Of a DNA stretch of 9,727 nt, positions 6,675 to 9,727 are shown one piece after another; within the stretch, counting starts at the first letter, position 1; every line of letters starts with the position of its first letter. Below the pieces are notes generated by a model, which had not been told where the DNA came from, did no database searches, and saw nothing but the letters and a program-made list of their open reading frames with translations. Source of the DNA: an uncultured Subdoligranulum sp. Lineage in GTDB: Bacteria > Bacillota_A > Clostridia > Oscillospirales > Ruminococcaceae. Location: NCBI RefSeq assembly GCF_937890665.1, contig NZ_CALADU010000093.1, forward strand, positions 1 to 9,727. The letters are read 5' to 3'. A program made the translations under genes and the position numbers.

Positions 6675-6722
6675 TTGCAACAATTTGCGCAAATGTTGCA
6701 AAGCATGTACGATGCTTGCATC
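6675..6722. promoter_or_regulatory. Cluster of overlapping dyads between rnf and the microprotein gene
   Basis: Three inverted repeats are packed in 48 bases. First, TTGCAACA (6675-6682) and TGTTGCAA (6694-6701) flank a core that contains the perfect 12-base palindrome ATTTGCGCAAAT (6683-6694). One extra A (6683) breaks full 26-base symmetry. Second, AAGCAT (6701-6706) pairs with ATGCTT (6712-6717). Third, GATGC-TT-GCATC (6711-6722) covers the -35 box of the rightward promoter. The layout suggests regulator binding sites. The regulator is unknown, and the motif does not match the Rex consensus. Confidence 0.6.
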
Positions 6723-6744
6723 TTGCTGTCGTTTATGGTACTAT
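6716..6744 (+). promoter_or_regulatory. Promoter of the 44-residue membrane protein gene
   Basis: TTGCAT (6716-6721, four of six) is 17 bases from TACTAT (6739-6744), and the -10 is preceded by TGG, an extended -10. The start would fall near 6751, about 43 bases before the ATG at 6794. The -35 is embedded in the dyad GATGCTTGCATC, so a bound protein would block it. Confidence 0.65.
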
Positions 6745-6793
6745 GTTGGTAATAATCGCTGTACAGCTGTTTTCCCCAAAAAAGGAGGCAGGT

Positions 6794-6928
6794 ATGAAAC
6801 ATTTCGGTAAGATTTTGGTTCTTTTGGCCGCCACCAGTGGCCTGTTGACTTTGATGGCACTGCTCTGCAGCCGCCGCAAACGTCGAAAACGTACCTGCTA
6901 CGTCACTGTATACCGCTCTGACACATAA
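6794..6928 (+). CDS. Small single-pass membrane protein of unknown function (44 aa)
   Basis: A short gene with every sign of being real: its own promoter-like element, AAAGGAGG (6781-6788) five bases before the ATG, and a strong hairpin terminator directly after the stop. The product starts MKHFGKILVLLAATSGLL, has one hydrophobic helix at about residues 7-25, then a very basic block SRRKRRKR (26-33), and a short polar end with TCYVTVYRSDT. There is no lipobox (the residue before C25 is leucine), so it is not an evident lipoprotein. The basic block should hold the C-terminus in the cytoplasm. It is transcribed away from the rnf operon and shares with it the dyad cluster at 6675-6722. I do not recognise a family. 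A regulator or accessory of a membrane complex is a guess from size and place only. An in-frame extension up to 6716 lacks a ribosome site. Confidence 0.78.
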   Translation: MKHFGKILVLLAATSGLLTLMALLCSRRKRRKRTCYVTVYRSDT

Positions 6929-6933
6929 AATGC

Positions 6934-6974
6934 AAACTGTCCCCAACACCAACCGGTGCCGGGGACAGTTTTTT
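6934..6974 (+). terminator. Hairpin terminator between convergent genes, probably two-way
   Basis: AAACTGTCCCC (6934-6944) pairs perfectly with GGGGACAGTTT (6961-6971). The inside contains a second stem, CACC-AACC-GGTG. On the plus strand a run of six T (6969-6974) follows, ending the microprotein transcript. On the minus strand the hairpin starts 13 bases after the pepV stop and is followed by GCATTTTA, so it can also stop that transcript, though the T run is weaker. Confidence 0.92.
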
Positions 6975-6986
6975 GCTTTTGTTTGC

Positions 6987-8384
6987 TTACAGGTCAATCT
7001 CCTGCAGGCGGAGCAGGGCCAGAATATAGATCTTCAACGCCTCGATCATCTTATCCAGCGGTGCGCCTTCGTTGGCACCGTGCATCGGGCCGGCAAACTC
7101 CGGGAATGCCAGATCGGTGTGCTCGGGGCCAAAGCTCACTGCGTAAGGGAAATGCCGTGCGTAGGTACCGCCGCCCATGGTGAAGGGAGTCTTGTTCTCC
7201 CCCGTCACATCGTTGTAGGTGGTGATCAGCGTCTGAACCGCCGGGCTGTCCGCCGCAATATAGAAAGGTTCCCGACTGCTCAGATTTTCCAGATGGGCCG
7301 CCGTGCCGCATACCTGCTCCATGGCTGCCTGCATCTTCTCCGGGTTGGTGTTGGTGGGATACCGGCAGTCAAAGCTCTGGCGGATGACGCCATCCTGCAT
7401 TGCAATGGTCCCCCCAATGATGGTCAGCGGGTCAAACAAACCGTCATCCGCTGCAATCCCCACGCCGCTGCCGTCGGTGGCCTTATGCAGCGCCTGCACT
7501 ACCTTTAAATAGGCCTCTTCCTGCGGGGTGCACAGCCCGCTCTCCAACAGGCAGTTCACCAACAGGCTGATGGCATTCACCGTGCCGGCAGGCATTGCCG
7601 CGTGACCGCTCTTGCCCCAGCCGCGCAGGATCGTGGTACCATCGGGGCCGGCTTCCGCCGTCACCCCCTCGGTGAGGTGTACCTGCTCCGGCGCCACCCG
7701 CAGCGTGCAGCTAGCGCGGTCAGGCACCGCATTGTGGGCCACACCGCCTTCAAAAGCAGCAATCACGCCATTCTCCAGCTTGGGGCTGACAATCTCGCCG
7801 TTAAAGCCGCCCTTTTCGCCGTTGCAGACCGGGAACTCTGCGTCAGGGGTAAAGCAGAACGCCGGCATCGGGTAATGGGCCGCATAGTAGTCCACGTCGT
7901 GCATGTTGGTTTCTTCGTTGGCCCCCAACAAGGCACGCACCGGGTATTTCAGGGCAATGCCGCTATCTTTCAGATATTTCAAGGCATACAGGCACAGAAT
8001 GCTGGGGCCCTTGTCATCGGCCACGCCCCGGCCCAACAACCAGCCTTCCCGAACCCGAACCGTATAGGGGTCGGCATCCCAGCCGTTGCCCTCCGGCACT
8101 ACGTCGGTATGGGTGATGGTCGCCAGAAACTTTTGGCCATCGGCAATGGTGCCGGTATCTGCCCAGCCGATATACCCTTCCGCATTATGGGTAGACAGCC
8201 CCAATTCTGCGGCGATCTCCAGCGCTTTGTCCAACGCCGCTTTGGGACCCGCCCCAAACGGTGCGCCGGGTTCCGGCGTGCCCTCCACACTGGGCACAGC
8301 CACCAAACGGCTGATGTCACGCACGATATTGTCACGGTTTTGTTCCGCAAAGGCGTCAATGGACGCCCAACGAGGATCGTTCAT
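6987..8384 (-). CDS. pepV: M20 family zinc dipeptidase (PepV/Sapep type)
   Basis: A cytoplasmic two-zinc aminopeptidase/dipeptidase of the M20A PepV-like group, which cleaves short peptides to free amino acids. The 465 residues match the usual length of about 465-470. The catalytic set is complete: H92 with D94 (ITHTDVVPEGNGW), bridging D124 in GRGVADDKGP, general base E157 and ligand E158 (GANEET), D181 (TPDAEFP), and H435 (GPMHGANE) near the end. Residues of about 190-390 form the lid/dimerisation part, with GKSGHAAMPAGTVNAI typical of the group. The ATG at 8384 is chosen because GGGAGG is seven bases upstream. A TTG at 8399 is in frame but overlaps that site. Single gene with its own promoter, divergent from padR and convergent with the microprotein gene. 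Exact peptide preference cannot be read. Confidence 0.94.
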   Translation of the reverse strand: MNDPRWASIDAFAEQNRDNIVRDISRLVAVPSVEGTPEPGAPFGAGPKAALDKALEIAAELGLSTHNAEGYIGWADTGTIADGQKFLATITHTDVVPEGNGWDADPYTVRVREGWLLGRGVADDKGPSILCLYALKYLKDSGIALKYPVRALLGANEETNMHDVDYYAAHYPMPAFCFTPDAEFPVCNGEKGGFNGEIVSPKLENGVIAAFEGGVAHNAVPDRASCTLRVAPEQVHLTEGVTAEAGPDGTTILRGWGKSGHAAMPAGTVNAISLLVNCLLESGLCTPQEEAYLKVVQALHKATDGSGVGIAADDGLFDPLTIIGGTIAMQDGVIRQSFDCRYPTNTNPEKMQAAMEQVCGTAAHLENLSSREPFYIAADSPAVQTLITTYNDVTGENKTPFTMGGGTYARHFPYAVSFGPEHTDLAFPEFAGPMHGANEGAPLDKMIEALKIYILALLRLQEIDL

Positions 8385-8420
8385 GGAAGTACCTCCCAAG
8401 ATAAAATATTAGTCGGTATA

Positions 8421-8448
8421 AGTATAGCACAGTGCTTCAAAAAGTAAA
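8421..8448 (-). promoter_or_regulatory. Promoter of the dipeptidase gene
   Basis: On the minus strand TTTACT (8448-8443, four of six) is 16 bases from TATACT (8426-8421), with TGC directly before the -10 (extended). The start would be near 8414, giving a 30-base leader. An 11-base palindrome AGCAC-A-GTGCT (8426-8436) sits in the spacer next to the -10 and could be an operator. Confidence 0.7.
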
Positions 8449-8466
8449 GCGTTGAGACACCACGGC

Positions 8467-8497
8467 TTGACAACCTCCTCTATCTATGTTATATAAT
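8467..8497 (+). promoter_or_regulatory. Promoter of the padR operon
   Basis: A perfect -35, TTGACA (8467-8472), is followed by TATATA at 8490-8495 (17-base spacer), which overlaps a perfect TATAAT at 8492-8497 (19-base spacer). Either would start transcription near 8504, about 30 bases before the ATG. It is back-to-back with the dipeptidase promoter, their -35 boxes being 18 bases apart. Confidence 0.8.
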
Positions 8498-8519
8498 ACT
8501 TAGTAATCCTAAATATTAC
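8495..8519 (+). promoter_or_regulatory. Dyads at the padR transcription start, candidate PadR operator
   Basis: Overlapping AT-rich inverted repeats cover the -10/start region. TACT-T-AGTA (8497-8505) has an extra matching outer pair with one mismatch. TTAG (8500-8503) pairs with CTAA (8509-8512), and GTAAT (8503-8507) with ATTAC (8515-8519) seven bases apart. PadR proteins commonly repress their own promoters by binding such AT-rich dyads. Which dyad is bound is not known. Confidence 0.5.
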
Positions 8520-8534
8520 AAAAGGAGGGTACAC

Positions 8535-8900
8535 ATGGCTGTCGACAGCGAACAACGCTTCGCCCAGCAGTTGAAAAAGGGCGTTCTGGAAATGCTGGTC
8601 TTGCAGCTTTTGGCAGACAAGCCCGGCCACGGCTACGAATTGATCGTGCGGCTGCGAAAGGCCGGTGGCGGGCTGTTGGACCTAAAAGAAGGTACCCTCT
8701 ACCCGATTTTGTACCGGCTGGAACAGGAAGGGTGCATTTCCTCGATATGGAACACACCGGACGGCGGAAGCCCCGGAAAAGTTCCGCGCCGCATTTACAC
8801 CGCAACAGAGAAAGGCCTTCAGCTTTTGCAGCAGGAAGCAGAGGTCTGGCATCAGTTTGTCCGCTGCGTGGACCAGCAACTTGGGAGGGATACGGTATGA
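8535..8900 (+). CDS. PadR family transcriptional repressor
   Basis: A 121-residue winged-helix protein, the size of the short PadR subfamily (LstR/LadR-like). The N-terminal helix and HTH span about residues 9-66, with LKKGVLEMLVLQLLADKPGHGYELI, then KEGTLYPILYRLEQEGCI (51-68), the most conserved PadR stretch. The wing is PRRIYTATEKGLQLL (about 84-98), and a C-terminal helix (99-121) serves dimer formation. The ATG at 8535 has AAAGGAGGG (8521-8529) at good spacing. The stop overlaps the next start by four bases (ATGA at 8897-8900), so the downstream membrane protein is translationally coupled. This padR-membrane protein pairing is common in Firmicutes, where the repressor usually controls its own operon. 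The inducing signal is unknown, and it could also affect the divergent dipeptidase gene. Confidence 0.95.
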   Translation: MAVDSEQRFAQQLKKGVLEMLVLQLLADKPGHGYELIVRLRKAGGGLLDLKEGTLYPILYRLEQEGCISSIWNTPDGGSPGKVPRRIYTATEKGLQLLQQEAEVWHQFVRCVDQQLGRDTV

Positions 8901-9634
8901 AGATGAAACTTGGAAGTGTCACGCTGGATGTTTTACCGCCGGTGAAGCGCTACATGAACGCCATCGAGCATCGTCTGCGGGCAGACCGCCAGACTCGAGC
9001 CCGCATTATGACCGAGCTGGCCGGGGATTTTGAGAGCCGCCGGGAAGCCGGCCAGAGCGATGAGCAGATCATGGCCGAACTGGGCTCCCCTGAGGAGGTA
9101 GCTGCTCAATTCAACACAGCCCTCGGTGTTTCGGGTTCTATCAGCCGGTGGCGTTGGGCCTTTTTGGTATTGGCGGTACTGGTGTTGGCCGTTGTGTTGG
9201 GACCGGATTTTGTCAACCGGCTTACCGCAGCTCAAGCGGCTTCTCTCGGAATCATCGGTGGCGCCGACGGGCCTACCGCCATCTATGTGACTGCCGGGCC
9301 GGCTGCGGGAATCTCGCCGTTGGTATTTCTCCCTTGGCTGCTGGGCTGTGTCGCAGCCTTCCTGCTGCCCAACTGGCGAGTCCCCCACGCCTGCAAAGGA
9401 TACGGCCTTTCCCTGCTGCTGAGCGGTCTGGGTTCACTGCCTTTTCTTCCTCTTGCAGTGCTTTTTGTTGGCACCTGCCTTCCCCATTTTGATAAGTTGC
9501 TATACGCAATTCCTCTGCTGTTCGGCCTTTCTGCCTTTTGCGGCGCTCTGTTGAGTGTTGTGGTTTTTTGCTGGGCTTTGTGGGCCCGTCACCGTGCCAG
9601 AAAAGCCACCAAACAAAGTGAAGAAAAAAATTGA
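8897..9634 (+). CDS. PadR-associated membrane protein with HAAS domain and OadB-like peptide
   Basis: A 245-residue protein coupled to padR by an ATGA overlap, with GGGAGGG upstream. Residues of about 14-75 form a HAAS-type (DUF1700-like) helical domain: VKRYMNAIEHRLRADRQTRARI, then GQSDEQIMAELGSPEEVAAQF, the usual ending of this domain. Four hydrophobic segments follow at about 87-103, 139-157, 169-193 and 200-229, and a basic/acidic tail RHRARKATKQSEEKN. In such pairs the membrane protein is thought to sense envelope state and affect PadR. The odd part is between helices 1 and 2: residues 118-132 read GIIGGADGPTAIYVT, very like the conserved GADGPT region of the beta subunits of Na+-translocating decarboxylases, although the rest of the protein is far too short and different to be one. 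An in-frame upstream ATG (8732) lies inside padR and is rejected. Function unknown beyond this. Confidence 0.88.
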   Translation: MKMKLGSVTLDVLPPVKRYMNAIEHRLRADRQTRARIMTELAGDFESRREAGQSDEQIMAELGSPEEVAAQFNTALGVSGSISRWRWAFLVLAVLVLAVVLGPDFVNRLTAAQAASLGIIGGADGPTAIYVTAGPAAGISPLVFLPWLLGCVAAFLLPNWRVPHACKGYGLSLLLSGLGSLPFLPLAVLFVGTCLPHFDKLLYAIPLLFGLSAFCGALLSVVVFCWALWARHRARKATKQSEEKN

Positions 9635-9648
9635 AGAAAAGAGGACGA

Positions 9649-9671
9649 CCGGGCTTGACAAGCCCGGTTTT
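9649..9671 (+). terminator. Terminator of the padR operon
   Basis: CCGGGCTT (9649-9656), loop GAC, and AAGCCCGG (9660-9667) form a perfect eight-pair stem followed by TTTT (9668-9671). It starts 14 bases after the stop of the membrane protein gene. The T run is short, so termination may be incomplete. The hairpin sequence also carries the -35 box of the next promoter. Confidence 0.85.
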
Positions 9672-9683
9672 CCATGCTAAAAT
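9655..9683 (+). promoter_or_regulatory. Promoter of tRNA-Ser, -35 box inside the terminator hairpin
   Basis: A perfect TTGACA (9655-9660) lies in the stem-loop of the terminator. Seventeen bases later is TAAAAT (9678-9683, five of six), preceded by TGC (extended -10). The start would be near 9690, about 22 bases before the tRNA. Confidence 0.85.
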
Positions 9684-9711
9684 AATACTCGCATTTGGCG
9701 GCAGCCACTGT

Positions 9712-9727
9712 GGAGAGGTGTCCGAGT
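9712..9727 (+). tRNA. tRNA-Ser, first 16 bases, cut by window edge
   Basis: The last 16 bases, GGAGAGGTGTCCGAGT, are the standard start of a bacterial tRNA-Ser: acceptor GGAGAGG, then TG and the beginning of the D arm TCCGAGT. A strong promoter lies just upstream. The anticodon is outside the window, so the isoacceptor cannot be named. Confidence 0.82.

Noticed and set aside
6675..6701. Rex-type redox repressor site upstream of rnf
   Set aside because: The TTGCAACA dyad does not fit the Rex consensus (TTGTTAA...TTAACAA-like), so no regulator name is given.
6866..6871. Lipoprotein processing site in the 44-aa protein
   Set aside because: The sequence before the cysteine is ALL-C. A small residue (G, A or S) is needed at -1, so it does not fit a lipobox.
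7602..8447. Plus-strand open frame opposite the dipeptidase gene
   Set aside because: The opposite strand encodes a complete M20 enzyme with all zinc ligands. This frame shows no domain and runs through the pepV control region.
8732..8896. Upstream extension of the PadR-associated membrane protein
   Set aside because: It lies wholly inside padR in another frame. ATG at 8897 has GGGAGGG and the typical ATGA overlap.
8897..9634. A true OadB-type decarboxylase beta subunit
   Set aside because: The protein has 245 residues, a HAAS domain and only about four helices. Just one short peptide resembles OadB, and no biotin or carboxyltransferase subunit gene is nearby.

Overview
The window looks like a chromosomal segment from an anaerobic, fairly GC-rich gut-type Firmicute (Clostridia, most likely Oscillospiraceae/Ruminococcaceae, in the direction of Faecalibacterium, Gemmiger or Subdoligranulum). 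The reasons are a clostridial-order Rnf operon (rnfCDGEAB), a flavodiiron protein, a PadR plus HAAS-type membrane-protein pair, a PepV-like dipeptidase, strong purine-rich ribosome sites, and vegetative promoters that mostly carry an extended -10. The genus is inferred from style and protein resemblance only. No mobile element, CRISPR array or phage gene is visible.

Layout: the left edge holds the 5' half of a tRNA-Val(CAC) gene on the minus strand, with a consensus promoter. Next is a minus-strand flavodiiron gene (fprA type) with its own promoter. A strong terminator separates it from the six-gene rnf operon, which runs leftward from a promoter near 6600 and fills 1436-6508. Beyond the rnf promoter is a short divergent region packed with overlapping dyads. 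It leads rightward to a gene for a 44-residue single-pass membrane protein, which ends at a large hairpin shared with the convergent M20 dipeptidase gene (pepV-like, minus strand). Divergent from pepV is a plus-strand two-gene unit: a PadR repressor and a four-helix membrane protein with an N-terminal HAAS domain. A terminator follows, and its hairpin contains the -35 box of the promoter for a tRNA-Ser gene cut by the right edge.

How the genes work together: Rnf moves electrons from reduced ferredoxin to NAD+ through flavins and iron-sulfur clusters while pumping Na+ or H+. The flavodiiron protein is an electron sink that removes O2 (or NO) and protects this oxygen-sensitive machinery. The dipeptidase supplies amino acids. 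The PadR/HAAS pair is a probable autoregulated membrane-stress or signal module. The most unusual element is in its membrane protein: between helices 1 and 2 it carries the peptide GIIGGADGPTAIYVT, which closely resembles the ion-site signature of Na+-pumping decarboxylase beta subunits (OadB/GcdB/MmdB). Other points of note are G-run ribosome sites shared by five of six rnf genes, matching altered flavinylation motifs in RnfG and RnfD, and the dyad cluster between rnf and the microprotein gene.
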